Source: Notospermus geniculatus
Taxonomy: Eukaryota; Nemertea; Pilidiophora; Heteronemertea; Lineidae
Direction of reading: 5' to 3'
Length of the DNA stretch: 64,000 nt
NCBI GenBank assembly: GCA_002633025.1
Contig: NMRB01000161.1
Coordinates: forward strand, 417,739-481,738
The notes under the pieces: generated by a model
The model's input: only the letters and a program-made list of their open reading frames with translations
The model's database searches: none
Told to the model about the DNA's origin: nothing
Part shown: piece after piece, positions 33,739-45,983 of the stretch
How the letters are laid out: every line of letters begins with the position of its first letter
Numbering within the stretch: position 1 is the stretch's first letter
Program-made: the position numbers and the translations under genes

Positions 33739-35129
33739 GGGATCGCAGTATCAGACCCGCTTTTTGTGTGATAGGGCGTCTTTGACAGAACAGGTTTTCC
33801 CCTGACACTTCTGTTTCCTCCATCTGTACATTGAATTCGCCCACTGTTATCACGAAATATAATGCAGTAAATTGGCGCCGATCATATTCTAAAACAAGAT
33901 AATCAGGTTTCAACGACATCACAGCAAGATAAATCACTTTGTGATACAAGAAAAAGCCTCAGAGCATCAAAGACTTCTGTTCCCGGCTTTCCTACTTTGG
34001 GGCTCACAATGCACTTGTTGAAATTCCAAATGGAATTTTGCTGAAGTTAAAAATATAGGAAATGGTATGAAAAATACGGAAGTGCATTAGTCTATGAAAC
34101 GATGAAAGCAAGGCTGATGATCGTGCAGAAATGTTCTGTGTTTCTTACCAAGGTTTCAGTGCATATTCGTGCCTTGTTGCACTGCATGTGGTGTAGTGCA
34201 GTAAAGTACGGTGCAGAGATCAGAGGAGACGATCTGGCCAAATCAAAGGCTTACACCCAACCTGTAGATATCCACTTCAAACCACAACAGACTCCAAAGC
34301 AGACTTGTGGCCAATATAATATACACAGCACAATGCACAACCACACAACAGACTGACCAATCAGAAAATCTTTGGTTCGAAGAACAACCAATGAAAATCA
34401 TTCTTGCTTTTTCCAGAGCCTTTGACAGTGTGAATTGACAGCTTTGTGATGGATTACATGTACGCAGAATAACAGAAAGGGCCACAATTCGCAAGCATTA
34501 CTGCAAGGGAAATAATGCTAATCCAAGGTCTTGTAATCTGGAAACAATTGTCCCATGGGTTTGAATAATGCAAGCTAAGTGATTGTTTTTAACCTGTATA
34601 TGATTTATTCATTGTACAAGAATGAGGACGTAATTCCCATGGTCTGAATGCTGACACACCCAAAGTGAACGAGGTGTCACCAATTAACAGCTTAAACGTT
34701 TCCTTTGAATTACGCACAGTAATGTTCGTTTATCCGTAATTACCATAACCAGGAAACGACCGAAACATACACGCTTAGTTTTATATCAACTGTATATCAA
34801 GTTAAAATGTCCCTTGAGACCAACCACAGATCTTTACGAGTCGATAATGATGGTGGGCATGTATATGCAGGAAATCTTCGCCTCATCAGGTGGCACAAAC
34901 GCACCCCATCGATACAGCTGTTTCTCTCAGTGAGGTGGAGTCAGTCGGCACCCTTTCCATTGAGTTATTTTTGCATGAGTTGATTCTCAATGGCCAATTC
35001 ACCATTGTCAATTTCCAGATGACATACACCAAGACCGATGACACAAAACGGCTGCAGAGGTTTCTATATGGCTGAGTTGCCCAGAGTGGGCAAAATTGTG
35101 CAAAGAAACTCTCATGTGGATTGCCAGCT
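33739..35129. other. Intergenic, nothing recognised
   Basis: 1.4 kb without a supported gene or element. Confidence 0.35.
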
Positions 35130-35378
35130 TTAAAGGAGTTAGACGCCAAAGTTGTAAACACTCACTCCAACTGGTTCTCTATCCACGGACGCCTGCGGTG
35201 CTGCCACCTATTGTCGGTGATATGTACTGACGTGAATATCGTGAGTGAGTTGCATCGGACCGGGAACCAGTCTAACGATCACGGGTGCTGCCACCTGCAC
35301 GAAGGAATAAAACTAGTTTGCCGACCATATTTGTAAACAAACCAGCTTGTTTACAACTTCGGCGTCTAACTCCTTTAA
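35130..35378. mobile_element. TTAA-flanked TIR element, AGGAGTTAGACGCC ends
   Basis: TTAA at 35130-35133 then aggagttagacgccaaagtt; right end aacttcggcgtctaactcct then TTAA at 35375-35378. Arms of about 30 bases with one or two mismatches and a ~180-bp interior. TTAA flanks suit piggyBac- or Kolobok-type. Confidence 0.75.
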
Positions 35379-35839
35379 GTACGGTACCAAAGAGTTTCTT
35401 TTTAGGGTTAACGCTCGCTTATGAATTTTTGGTTGAACCCAACAGGACCAACTGATAGTCACTGGTGCAGTGATGCTCAATATCTGAAGTGCTGATAAAA
35501 TGGTAGCATATGAGATGAAATGTATTTTGTATCAAATTAGCTGTAATTAGTTGCACTTTTAGCTCCCTGTTCAATATCCACTGCCACTGGGACTCTGTTT
35601 TTTTAATGAATATATGTGTACATTTTGTTGCGAGAGATGTAAGTGTAGCATATTACACCAAAAATATTGACTTTGGCTATGAGGTTAAAATTTGCAAGCT
35701 TTTACTACAAATTTCAAGTGTCAACCCATATAAACTTGCTGGGTCATGAATACCGAACCTTCCTCGCTGGACCTGCCAGGAGGACACCGCTCAATTTAGG
35801 ACATTCTAGCCAATATCCACCTGTTCAGTAGGGAAAGTC

Positions 35840-36130
35840 ATGCGAGATGCGTCACGTCATTGGGAATGACGTCATTTCGTCACATGACGTTGCCGACGTC
35901 ACGGATGACGCGACAGAAATCTCGATGATGTCATGACGTCAAAAGGCCTAAACAGCATTGTTATTTTCGTTAATATCTTAATATTTCGAAAACTATACCG
36001 ATAAGTCATATCAAAATTCGGGCTTCGTAAGGACATTTCCGAGGTCTCTCTGCATGTGCAAACCAAGTTTGGGGGCGATCTGTTCGTCAGTCTTGGAGAA
36101 AATCCCAAACAAACAAACTCTTCTCAAATT
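35840..36130. repeat. CRE-word cluster followed by dispersed-repeat-like tail
   Basis: 35848-35945 holds several tgacgtca or tgacgtc words in both orientations. From about 36040 cgaggtctctctgcatgtgc, aaccaagtttgggggcgatc and aaacaaacaaac look like the end of a dispersed invertebrate repeat, but no second copy exists in this window to prove it. Confidence 0.45.
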
Positions 36131-37134
36131 TTAGTATAGATACATTTGGTCCTGAACTGACAATTTCCATTAAGTCTCACCTGAGTAAGCTGGACACCTA
36201 ACAATTTGACAGTCACAACTAGGTCTAGGTTCTAAGGTTGTATTTCCACTTTGTGTTTGAATTGGTGGAAAACCTGAGCGACTCTCAGTTTGAATCTCCA
36301 GGCTCTGTTGGCAACTAATCATAAAATCAAAATCTTTGCATGGCATACATGTACTACGACTAGGAACCCCCGGGGAAGCCAAGATTGGAGCACAATTCAG
36401 CCCGAGTCCTTCGCATCACTCACGAGCTGTTCAAACAAACGAAAACCGTACAAATACCACAACCTCACAGAACCGCATCACGCCCCATCACGTCTAAGAC
36501 ATGTTTACCCTTCTCCATCTTCATTAGAAATTCAAATGATCTCTTCATGTTTAGCGTCAATTTCCACCGCGCAATACGGTTGATTTTTAATAAAATCCAA
36601 GCTGTCATATACTGGTGAATCGACACCTCTCAAGCTTTGGATTTAGTTATGAATATTTTTATACGCTGAGTGTACGACAGGAGCAACAGTTAGAGCTGAG
36701 AGTACTCTCTTGTGCAGAAGTGAATAAATGAAGATATTCCACATAATATCATAAATACTGATTTGTTTGCAAATCATTTACACCTCATGGAAATTAGTCC
36801 ATGTTCATTGTCAATGCCCCCATTTCTGATTGAACTCTACAGTGAATTGAAAATAAAGGATTTATGAAATAAGTGGGGCATTTTCTTTTGAATTGGACTG
36901 TACACAATATGTTCTTTCTCAAGGTTCTTCCAGCGATATATTACTGAATGTCCTGATTGATTTAGCCTATTTAGTCTCTCATTTCCTTTTCTGAATGTCA
37001 CTCCCATAACCGTATTAACCCGTTTTAAATGCACTACTCCATGCAGGGTCTTTTAATGATGAGAAGGGGGTACTCCTTCGCCTGCGCAAAAGGCAGCTAT
37101 TCTAGCTGTGACGAACCAGCCGACATGGACTTCA
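36131..37134. other. Intergenic, nothing recognised
   Basis: No supported gene. Open frames 36290-36618 overlap in different frames and have no domain. Confidence 0.35.
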
Positions 37135-37243
37135 GGACCCATATTCATAAAAGAACTCAAGTCTAAGTCTGATACTTATCTTTTGTGATGAACAAAGGAT
37201 AAGTGTCGTACTTAGACTTAAGTAGTTTTATGAATACGGGTCC
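37135..37243. mobile_element. 109-bp hairpin MITE, GGACCC-TATTCAT ends
   Basis: ggacccatattcataaaaga on the left pairs with ttttatgaatacgggtcc on the right; arms extend through actcaagtctaagt. Almost the entire element is a hairpin. It abuts the next element with no gap. Confidence 0.8.
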
Positions 37244-37385
37244 AGGGGCCTTATTCACAAAGCCCCCGTAACTTTAAGGACATGCAAATCCTTTGTCAGG
37301 CTGATAGTGAACAATAGGTTGTCCGCAAATGGACAATAGTTTACGCACTCCCGTAAGTTACAGGAGCTTCGTGAATAAGGTCCCT
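37244..37385. mobile_element. 142-bp hairpin MITE, AGGGGCCTTATTCAC ends
   Basis: aggggccttattcacaaagc on the left pairs with gcttcgtgaataaggtccct on the right. The inner arms continue through cccgtaactt/aagttacagg and aacaataggttgtc. Adjacent to, and end-similar to, the preceding MITE. Confidence 0.8.
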
Positions 37386-38399
37386 GATTTGCAGGGCGAG
37401 GTGTTGAAATGATGAATTCACGATGATAACTATAGACAATCCAAGGGTTAAGATCACTTGCACAAAATGAAATATAGAAACAATCAGGAAGCCTGCCAGG
37501 CATCTATTCTCATCATCTACACAGCCAAAGCATCAGTCTTGATCTCCGGTAGTCATGCATTCCTGCAAGAACAAAACTTCCTCAACACTCTATGGATTGT
37601 AGTCATGAGTGTGTTCTCTTCCTGTGCTTTGCAGAGAGCTGAAGCCTGAACCATATCTTTGTACGAGGATTCCACCAGGAAGTTCTTAGATTATTGAGTT
37701 ATTTTGTGCTGGAGTCGACTTTTTCACTACACTTCATGCAATGCCAATGGCAACATACATGTACAACCAAAAATATCTAAGTTATGCACTACGGGTGAAG
37801 GAAAATGCCTGGGCAAACCGACTCCTTCAGCGTCAGAATCTCACCATAATATTGCCTCTGTTCACGACTTGCTCAACAGCATCGTAGTGGCACTCCAATG
37901 CTGATTTGAAAACCCGCTGTACGAAGTTAGGAATGTAAACAGGCATAAGTGTAGACCGTCAGTTTTAGGGCCACTTACAGATCATTCCAGAGAAACAACC
38001 ACTGTAAACTTTGCTAATGAAGACAAAGTTATGGATGACCAAAAAACCATTTCAGACTGGCTTATTAATTATTAAACCATTACATGGCAAGGAATGAGAC
38101 ACGTTGATGATTTATAATGCCATGGCATTTATAGTGGTATCACTTACAGAACACAAAATAACAAAGCATTGATAGATGAATTCAGTAACATTTTGGAAGA
38201 GAGTTGGCCCACAGGTCTCCTGAATACAGTAATGGACATCATCAATTACGACAAGAAATCAAACGTTTTCAGCAATCAGCTTTTTCTCAGGCGCCAAACA
38301 CCCCAGCAAATCAGGTGAATGTCCTCAGGGATTTGTGTGTGGTGACAAAGGGAGCCAGTGCTAAGAACACCTGATGTTCTCAGGATGCACATCATCCTC
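37386..38399. other. Intergenic, nothing recognised
   Basis: No supported feature in 1 kb. Confidence 0.35.
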
Positions 38400-38760
38400 T
38401 GGTCATTGTGATGATCTCTAGTCGCTAAGAACGACGTATGATGACGCTGCAAAATAAAGACGTTGTTGTAGTCAATATTCTCTAGTCGTTGTGGTGATAT
38501 TGAGTTGTAGCTAAGAAAGACGTAAGGTGGCGCTGCAGTTGTCCACATGATCTTGAGCCGTAGCTATAAGAAAGACGTAAAGTGGTGCTGTATCATTCGT
38601 AACACTTTGGGTGTTTTCGTCATTCTTCGTATGGACGACTGCAGCGCCACCTTACGTCTTTCTTAGCTACAACTAGAGATCAGCATGCGACTAGAGAATA
38701 TGACTACAACAACGTCTTTATTTTGTAACGTCTTTATTTGCGGTTATAACCACCCATCGA
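38400..38760. repeat. Foldback built from minisatellite-type units
   Basis: The left half has gctaagaaagacgtaaggtg then gcgctgcagttgtc. The right half has the inverse, gactgcagcgccacc then ttacgtctttcttagctaca, followed by inverted acaacgtctttatttt. The unit is a relative of the tandem repeat at 23260-23710. Tandem units inside inverted arms are typical of foldback elements. Confidence 0.7.
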
Positions 38761-39165
38761 CACCTCTGTTTGGGACCAGATAGTAGTGCTCAACATGTGC
38801 TGAGGGCATCCTTACCAGAGAGGTTTTTTGAATGCAAGTTTGCAGGTGATTATCAACATTCCAACCATCCTGATCAAAACGATCCGATCGCTGCTGCAAT
38901 GTAACCAATCAGGTTCTATAGCTCTCATCTTGGCTCTCCGATAAACGAACTCAGGTTAAAAATAGCCCGATCCATTAGTAAAACAAGCGCCATTTGTTAG
39001 GCAGCATAACCCTTGTAAAAATAACGCATTATAAGCATGGCATCGAATTCTGATTGACTTTGTATTTGGTGCATAGCCGTACTCAAACATGTTCAAAGAA
39101 AAGTGCAGGACTACCAACTGGGTGGGCCACACACACCAGTGATTTCATCACGTCCCACAATACTA

Positions 39166-39294
39166 GGGACTTTTGGCAAGGCTCCGTGTCGCCGATCCGT
39201 GTCACGTATGATGTATTGAGCAAATGCATTTTCTATTAAAATCATACGTCATACGTGATACGGATCGACGATACGGAGCCTTGCCAAAAGTCCC
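39166..39294. mobile_element. 129-bp hairpin MITE
   Basis: gggacttttggcaaggctcc on the left pairs with ggagccttgccaaaagtccc on the right, continuing through gatccgtgtcacgtatgat. About 55-base arms with a few mismatches. Confidence 0.8.
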
Positions 39295-40701
39295 CATTGA
39301 CTCGCCCCCCCAATCCCCCTCCAGGTCTGATCTGGTACCAAAGCGCTATGGTGAAATCATACCTCAAATGGGATAGGAATACAAACCCGGCAAGCCCAAA
39401 ATGCGAGGTCAACAAACACTGTGCCTGCACCATCTCAGACTTGTTGCTATCCTGCGCCAATACTCGACCAAATCCCAGTGGGGTAAGCAAAAAGGTGAGC
39501 TTCTTCAATCAAGTGTTTGTGAATTATTCAAACCCAAAGAACAATGAGCCACAGACAAAATATTAGTTTTCCGATGCAAGCTGACGTATTATTAATATCA
39601 ACCGCAATATGAATGGAATTTTTAATGTCCCAGTGCATGAACTCAATCCGTAATGGAGAGTTCAGGGGGCTACAACGCTGGTGGTTCTCATGAACAGTGG
39701 CACCAGCCCTCCTGACTACTCTGCCAGGAGGCTACCTCTATTAGAACTTGTCGATTTGCATTCACGTGTAGCTGTTCTCTGTAATAGGACCACATCACTG
39801 GTTAAGTGACTTGTCTAAGGCCACAATAACCGCAGTCTTACAAACCAGAGTAGGCCTATCCGCGCAATGAAATTATACCCATTAAGAATATCGGCCAACT
39901 GATATCAACGGATTGTTTAGTTGCGTCTCTTGAATGTACAGATGGAAATTTACACAGCAATTGATCGATCGCTATTTTTTTCTTCGAATTCCAAGAAATC
40001 CATTTTGATTGAACGACAGGCTGAAAACTGTGAACCGATTCTTGGCAAGTTATCAATGTTTCTGCCGTGAACTGAATGGCGGTAACACCTGGTGTCGCGC
40101 ATTCGAAAAAAATACTGTCCAGGACACTGATATAGGAAACATAATCATCATCATCAGGTCCCAGGGCATGGTTGCATTATGAGATCTAGGTCACAGATCG
40201 ATGATGCAAAAATGCATGTCTCTGACTGATCCAATCCAAGCACTGGAATTGCATCATGTGGCTTCATGATGATATGACCATGGTCATCTAGTCTGTGACC
40301 CCCCCCCCCCACGATTAGTCTCATAATCTGAGAGTTTGCCTAAAGGGACATCGTCCCTCACCCTCTCCGCATTAATTGATCGATCCTCGTTTTTAGCCAA
40401 TCATGTGTAACCATGGAAACGGCAGAGTACAATCACAGGGGTGACATCCTTTGCAATATCTCGCGGGAATCGACATGATTGATTTTTCAGTGCAGGAACA
40501 GAGGTGACATTTCTGTACGAGAGTAGGGAGAACGGGATGTCAATCAAGCGCTGCGATAACGTCATCTAATACATTAGCGATAATCACGTATGTAACAGGT
40601 CTACATAGACTAGGGAAGGTGCTATTCATTATAAAAGCATGACGATATATCACTATCAGAAAGCTCTACAGTGAGACCAGCTACCAGCTTGCAGACCTGG
40701 G
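39295..40701. other. Intergenic, nothing recognised
   Basis: No supported gene. A loose fragment gtgacttgtctaaggccaca near 39807 resembles a common SINE tail motif but is too short to call. Confidence 0.35.
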
Positions 40702-40823
40702 GTAGCCGCATAGAAACTCTGCTAGTGCTAGCGGACCCCATCTGCCGATAGTGCTGTACATTTTTCCATGCATTTTAACACCGATAGGCTCCGCTAGCGC
40801 TAGCGGAGTTTCTATGCGGCTAC
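40702..40823. mobile_element. 122-bp hairpin MITE, GTAGCCGCATAG ends
   Basis: gtagccgcatagaaactctg on the left and gagtttctatgcggctac on the right, with an inner gctagtgctagcgg/ccgctagcgctagc pair. Possible TA target duplication. Confidence 0.8.
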
Positions 40824-41184
40824 ATTTTGTACCCCTGGCCTTCAGATAGCCGATTCTTTTGGACACGGATGCAATACCGTTGAGATCAGCCATCTGCGAG
40901 GGCAACCCTCCTGAAATAAACTATGGCAGGTCAGCTTCAGCAGGCAAATTTCCCTTACTGCCCCTTAGCCAAATATCTGAAGACATTTTGCCTTCTGGTA
41001 TTGCTTTGGCTTCTGTGTTCTATTAACAGACGTCACAGCCATCGGAAATCAACTGAGTAAGGAAATCGTGACTCAAGATTAAAAAAATTCCTGGCAACAG
41101 TCTATGATCAGAATAAAGACAAGCATCTTACTTTTAGTTCTGAGCAATGATCACACGAACTTTGGGGAATAGCATTATTCTTTA

Positions 41185-41477
41185 ACCCAACAGAGCCGCC
41201 TATTTTTTTGCACTTTCCAACTGTAGCTTTCACCCCTGAACCGCCATGAAATGCCACTGCAAAAAGCTGAATAGAGAAAGGTATAATGGGGTATGAATCA
41301 AGGCGGTTTATGGTGGCACCAGCGTCTGGAGACATGGCGGATTGTGGCACTGCTGGCAGTAATTGGTGATTTTGATTTCTACATTAGAGGTGATGAGGAT
41401 TTTTCTCAAAAAGTGGGCGTGGTATTCTAGGCGGCTCAAGGCAGGGCGGTTTAAGGGTGGCATGGGCTCTATTGGGT
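41185..41477. mobile_element. 293-bp TTA-flanked TIR element, ACCCAACAGAGCC ends
   Basis: TTA at 41182-41184, then acccaacagagccgcc; right end ggcatgggctctattgggt, then TTA at 41478-41480. A truncated second copy starts at 45984. The 3-bp TTA duplication suits PIF/Harbinger-type elements. Non-coding. Confidence 0.75.
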
Positions 41478-41478
41478 T

Positions 41479-41637
41479 TATAGAGGAAGTGCAGCGACGA
41501 TTGTGACGTCACTGCCGCGACGAGATGCCGCCATGTTGGACGTCACGTCCAACGCATTCGTAGCTTCAAATGACGTCCAACATGGCTGACGTGCGAATTA
41601 TGACGTCAATGATGACGTCACGTGAAGTTCCTCTATA
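41479..41637. mobile_element. TATAGAGG MITE with CRE words, tandem copy 1
   Basis: tatagaggaagtgcagcg on the left, cgtgaagttcctctata on the right. Inside are four or more tgacgtc(a) words and an inverted pair, gccatgttggacgtca and tgacgtccaacatggc. It starts where the previous element's TTA ends, and shares its last four bases (TATA) with the next copy. Confidence 0.8.
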
Positions 41638-41792
41638 GAGGAAGTGCAGCGACGATTGTGACGTCACTGCCGCGACGAGATGCCGCCATGTTGGACGTCA
41701 CGTCCAACGCATTCGTAGCTTCAAATGACGTCCAACATGGCTGACGTGCGAATTATGACGTCAATGATGACGTCACGTGAAGTTCCTCTATA
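41634..41792. mobile_element. TATAGAGG MITE with CRE words, tandem copy 2
   Basis: An apparently exact 155-bp-period repeat of the previous element; no difference was seen by eye. The identity means a very recent duplication, insertion into the terminal TA of the first copy, or an assembly repeat. Confidence 0.8.
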
Positions 41793-42239
41793 CATCATAC
41801 CAATTAGGTCCACCGGAATCCATCTTCAAGTGGAGAAGGCACTTCGAATTACCCAAGAGGAACCAACAAGGAGAGGAGAGGGCAATATCTTTGTTGAAGA
41901 GCTGAAAAGACTGCAAGATCCATCAAATCAAGAGGTCTTGGGGCAAGCTGTCCTGGCCCGGCCGTTATGGAAAAATGATCCGAGGTGATTCCTGTATGGA
42001 GTGAGAAAGGAGTCTGTCAACAGCAACAGCCTGTTGCCATGGGAACTCTTACGCGTCCGTTTCTATTTGGGAAAATATGAATGAAGTGGATTTCTGTGCA
42101 TAGACAGATGAGGTAAGAACACTGTGGGCTATCAGGGTTGAATCTACATGTATATGTACAGCAGGAGGAAACCAGAGCGCCCACAGAAAACCTGTGCTGT
42201 CGGAGAAAGTCACCCACTCTATCACATGGTTAGTACACC
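41793..42239. other. Intergenic, nothing recognised
   Basis: An open frame running out of the MITE to 41988 translates to an unrecognised polar peptide. No splice-site support seen. Confidence 0.3.
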
Positions 42240-42545
42240 TGGGCCCTATTTTTTTTCAAGGACTTTTCAAGGACTTTTCAAGGATGATTTGGAGATTTTT
42301 CAAGGACTTTATTCTTGTAAAGCAAGGGAGAAATACACAAATTTTCACATCAAACATCTCTAGCGGAAAACAGGCCACAAGAAAACGAAACCTCAAACGT
42401 GCATGTCAAAGGTGCATGTCTTTTTATTTTTCAAGGACTTTTCCAGTAATTTTTACAGCTATTCCATTTTTTAAGTACTTTTCCATAGCTTTTCAAGGTC
42501 ACTTTTTTTTCAAGTACTTTTCAAGGTTTTCAAGGACCTGTACGA
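42240..42545 (+). repeat. ttttcaaggact-rich dispersed repeat
   Basis: Multiple ttttcaaggacttttcaagg words at 42255-42315 and again at 42425-42540, separated by unrelated sequence. Degenerate simple-type repeat. Confidence 0.65.
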
Positions 42546-43860
42546 ACCCTGTATCAAGATGAAGATCAGGAGGTGTGACTGGGGATTGATTTCGGATCCT
42601 CAGAGGTGACAGGCACCCATGTTTCCATTGCACCTTTTTCACAACCTGAACAAGATGACGCCGAGAATGTTGATGAGTACATGGTACATTTGTGGAAAAC
42701 ATTGGTAACCACGGCGCACATCTAATCACGGTGGCCTGATTGGAACAAGTTCCTGTCGTTGTTATCGATCATTCACTCATTGATTGCCTGTCACTCGCTC
42801 GTCACTATACGAATCAATCAGTTTGTACGTACACGTCGAGGCTAGAAAAATATCGCTTACGTGTCACGGTATGGACATAAGAAATGACATTCTCATCATC
42901 AATAATACTGCAATTCCACACGCTGATTTTGATGCAAATTTGAGTGCAATGTGACTACCTTGCAGAAATTTCCATGGAAAGGATTTAATTCAGGCCTGAC
43001 AAGTTAAGACAGTGTTTGAACACACCCATTTTTGAACACACCCAACTCACAATCAAAACAGCACATACATGCACAATGCCACGACATCATCAATACAGGA
43101 ATAATTCATATTCATGAGAATAAAATACATTAAGAAATGTCATCGGTTAAAATCGATCAATGTTCTTCAGTTCTTGTTCAATAGTAAATACACCGTTTGG
43201 CAGCAGACCAAATCCATTGGCACATTTCAATAAATACTAGTATCGTGAGATGCCAAGGGCCATGTGGTCTGATCACAACTTGTTTGCATGTGAATGCTAA
43301 GGTCGAAATCGTCCAGTGTTCAATGAAAGAATAAAATGCCATGACCGAGATAGAAGGAGCTCACCACTAACAATGTACTCTTTTTTTCTCTTTTTTATGA
43401 AAGGTACATTGAAATTTCACACCTTGTTATACTAACGCCAGTACAGTACACACCTGAGCATACCTGTATGTCAGTTGAGCAAAACCAAGTATAATGGTTT
43501 TGGAAATCAATACATTGTTAGTAACCAATACACCGGCAATCAGCATGTTGTCAGACAAGCAAATAATTATATGTCATTGGAAGGTTGTTTTATAAAAAAT
43601 GTCTGAAAATTTCTGAGTGGGTTTTTCATTTGTTGCACACAGGAAACCCGAGGATGGTGAAGGCCAGAACCCACCAGTGCTTCACGTTTGAAATCTGCAG
43701 GAGCTCAATCAGCTGAGCTCCTCAAAGGCTCAAAGAGAGCTGTTCACACTCGTGAACTCAGTTACTTCAAGGATGCCGAGGAGCGTGGTCAATCGAGCTC
43801 CTCGGTGGCGTCGGTGCAATTTTGCGCGTGCACAGGGGTGCGAGCGTGATTGCGCCCGTC
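42546..43860. other. Intergenic, nothing recognised
   Basis: 1.3 kb without a supported gene. Short palindromic aggagctca/tgagctcct at about 43700-43723. Confidence 0.35.
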
Positions 43861-43923
43861 TTACGTGAAGCACTGACCCACTACCAGTGGTTTTCCACAG
43901 CCACCTAACTCATACATGTATTA

Positions 43924-44373
43924 GGCCACGTGTTTTTTATTTATTGGTTTACGGGACCGCCGACTTGCTTTTTCCAGAAATCAGAAAAAAAATAAAATCA
44001 GAAAATGACCCAATTTTGTTTTATTTTTGCCGACCGAACTTGTTTTTTAAAATAAAAAATGATGAACAAAATAAAATCTTGTTGTTTGCTTTGTTTAAAC
44101 CCGCTGATGATGGCAAATGTCCGTGATTGAACTTCAAAAACGAAAATAAAATGAGAATTTTTCGTATAACAGAGAAGCGAATGGCGCATTCAGCAAACTG
44201 ACAACATACACATGTATGGATTCCGAATGACGGCTTTATTCCACAAGAATTTTAATTCTTCCGGTCATCCATAGAAACTGGAGTCTAATTTTTATTTTTA
44301 TTTTATTTCGACCACCCGACCATAAATTCTGGACGTCATCTCCCGTAAACCAATAAATATAAAACATGTGGCC
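43924..44373. mobile_element. 450-bp TTA/GGCC MITE, insertion proven by empty site
   Basis: TTA at 43921-43923, then ggccacgtgttttttattta and ttggtttacggga; right end tcccgtaaaccaataaatat, aaaacatgtggcc, then TTA at 44374-44376. In copy B (47905-47907) the flanks join as catgtaTTActataat with a single TTA. This directly shows the inserted unit and a 3-bp TTA duplication. PIF/Harbinger-type by duplication length. Confidence 0.88.
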
Positions 44374-44799
44374 TTACTATAATATAATAGTTTCCACATG
44401 CATCTTGCTCACTCTTGCTTGCAATACAAGCAGTTACTTACCTGTTGATGTAGATTGTTAAATTTTCTAGGCCTTGCGTTCTGAAGATGATTCCAGCGAG
44501 GAATCTGCAACAAGAGAAATAGCACAAATTGAGGAACATCCTGTCAATCTTCTGCCAAGTACTACACTTGATGGATTGTAGCTTCTGGCTAAGGGCTTAC
44601 TAAGACATAATTCAGCGATCATATCATATCATACACATGGCTGAATGCCTGATGATCAATATCCAGCCACACACGTATGCATGTCTGCCGTTAAAATTGA
44701 CAACACAACGCAACTAATGGAGATATACGGCAATGCCAAGGTTGGCGCTTGGACTCAAAGAGGCAACCTTGGCATTGACAGTGCCCAGGCATTGACTTC

Positions 44800-45220
44800 A
44801 TATCAATATGAAAATTCATATACACGTACATGTATCAATATGAAGCATATGAATATGATCATATCATATTGATATATATCATATATCAATATGAAATTCA
44901 TATCAAATTTCATATCAACATGAAATTCATATGAACGTATGGCTCGAAGTTAGAGCCGTAAATCATATCAATATGAAAATTCATATACATGTATCAATAT
45001 GAAATATATCAATATGATATATATCATATTGATATATCATATATCAATATGAAATTCATATCAAATTTCACATCAATATGAAATTCATATCAAATATGAA
45101 ATATGGCTCCAAATTGGAGCCGTATATTTTCATATCAATATGAAAACGCATAATACAAGTATCAATATATCAATATGATATATCATATTGATATACCGGC
45201 TGTATTTCATATCAATGCAT
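44800..45220. repeat. atatcaatatgaaattcata palindromic satellite (copy A)
   Basis: AT-rich array of catatcaatatgaaattcat and gatatatcatattgat words in both orientations, able to fold on itself repeatedly. Present again in copy B at about 48325-48750. Confidence 0.8.
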
Positions 45221-45983
45221 GTTCTTCTTCACCCTTTAACTTCCTAATAGTCATGAAATTCAATCATGTCCCAAAACACTCAGGTTCAAAACCAGGATCA
45301 ATTCATTTATGACATTCATAACAGATAAAAGGTAGTGTCCAAACAAATCATATCAATTGGAAACATACTTCTATGACATAATTAGGCCTAACGTAGCATC
45401 AAAATAAGTACTAATGAATGACAGGCAAACTGTCACGCGTGCCACTTTATTTTGGCGCCAAGTGAAACAAGTAGGCCTAAAATCTGATGATCGTGATGTG
45501 ACAGATGCATTGACCAATCACCCTCTGATGTGAAATCATCCGTTTCATTCAACAATTAGATATGTTTATTACAACGGTTGCCAACATATCATTATTTGCA
45601 GATACATAACTATCAAACTACATGTTTGTCCATGCACGTCATGGGTACTGTCATTGGAATGAACTTCCTCATTATGGGTGGTTTGACCATCACACATGTC
45701 ACAAAGAAACATACAGTATCAATCATTTCACATGCTTCTGATAAAACATGACAATCCAGTCAATTCTAATTCAAAGACCATGTCATTAACTGATTCATCT
45801 TGAAGGAAAAATCCTTTGAGGGGTCATTTAAAAGTTCAGGCAGAAATGTCAATGATTCCCAAGGACTGATTCTGTTCTGTGCTTTTATATTATGAGAGTG
45901 GTGTGGCCCGGGTGGTGTGGAGCATCTAAACATTGCATTTTCTTGTTGTACTTTCAAGGAACTTGTGAATGTAGGCACTTTTA

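Larger units (their letters stand above)
43861..45983 (+). repeat. Segmental copy A of a ~1.65-kb duplication
   Basis: Matches 47845-49497 over its length apart from a 450-bp element inserted at 43924. It begins ttacgtgaagcactgaccca and ends at cacttttaa. Many substitutions and small indels separate the copies. It contains the atatcaatatgaaattcata satellite (about 44800-45220). A short hairpin with tgccaaggttggc/caaccttggca lies at about 44733-44783. Either an old segmental duplication or two haplotypes placed in series around the N gap. Confidence 0.85.

Noticed and set aside
41725-41988. 87-codon open frame starting in the TATAGAGG element
   Set aside because: Its start is in a mobile element and the remainder has no recognisable domain or splice sites.
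44645-44872. Matching open frames at 44645-44872 and 48179-48403
   Set aside because: The shared start comes from the segmental duplication. The frames shift relative to each other midway, with no sign of constraint.
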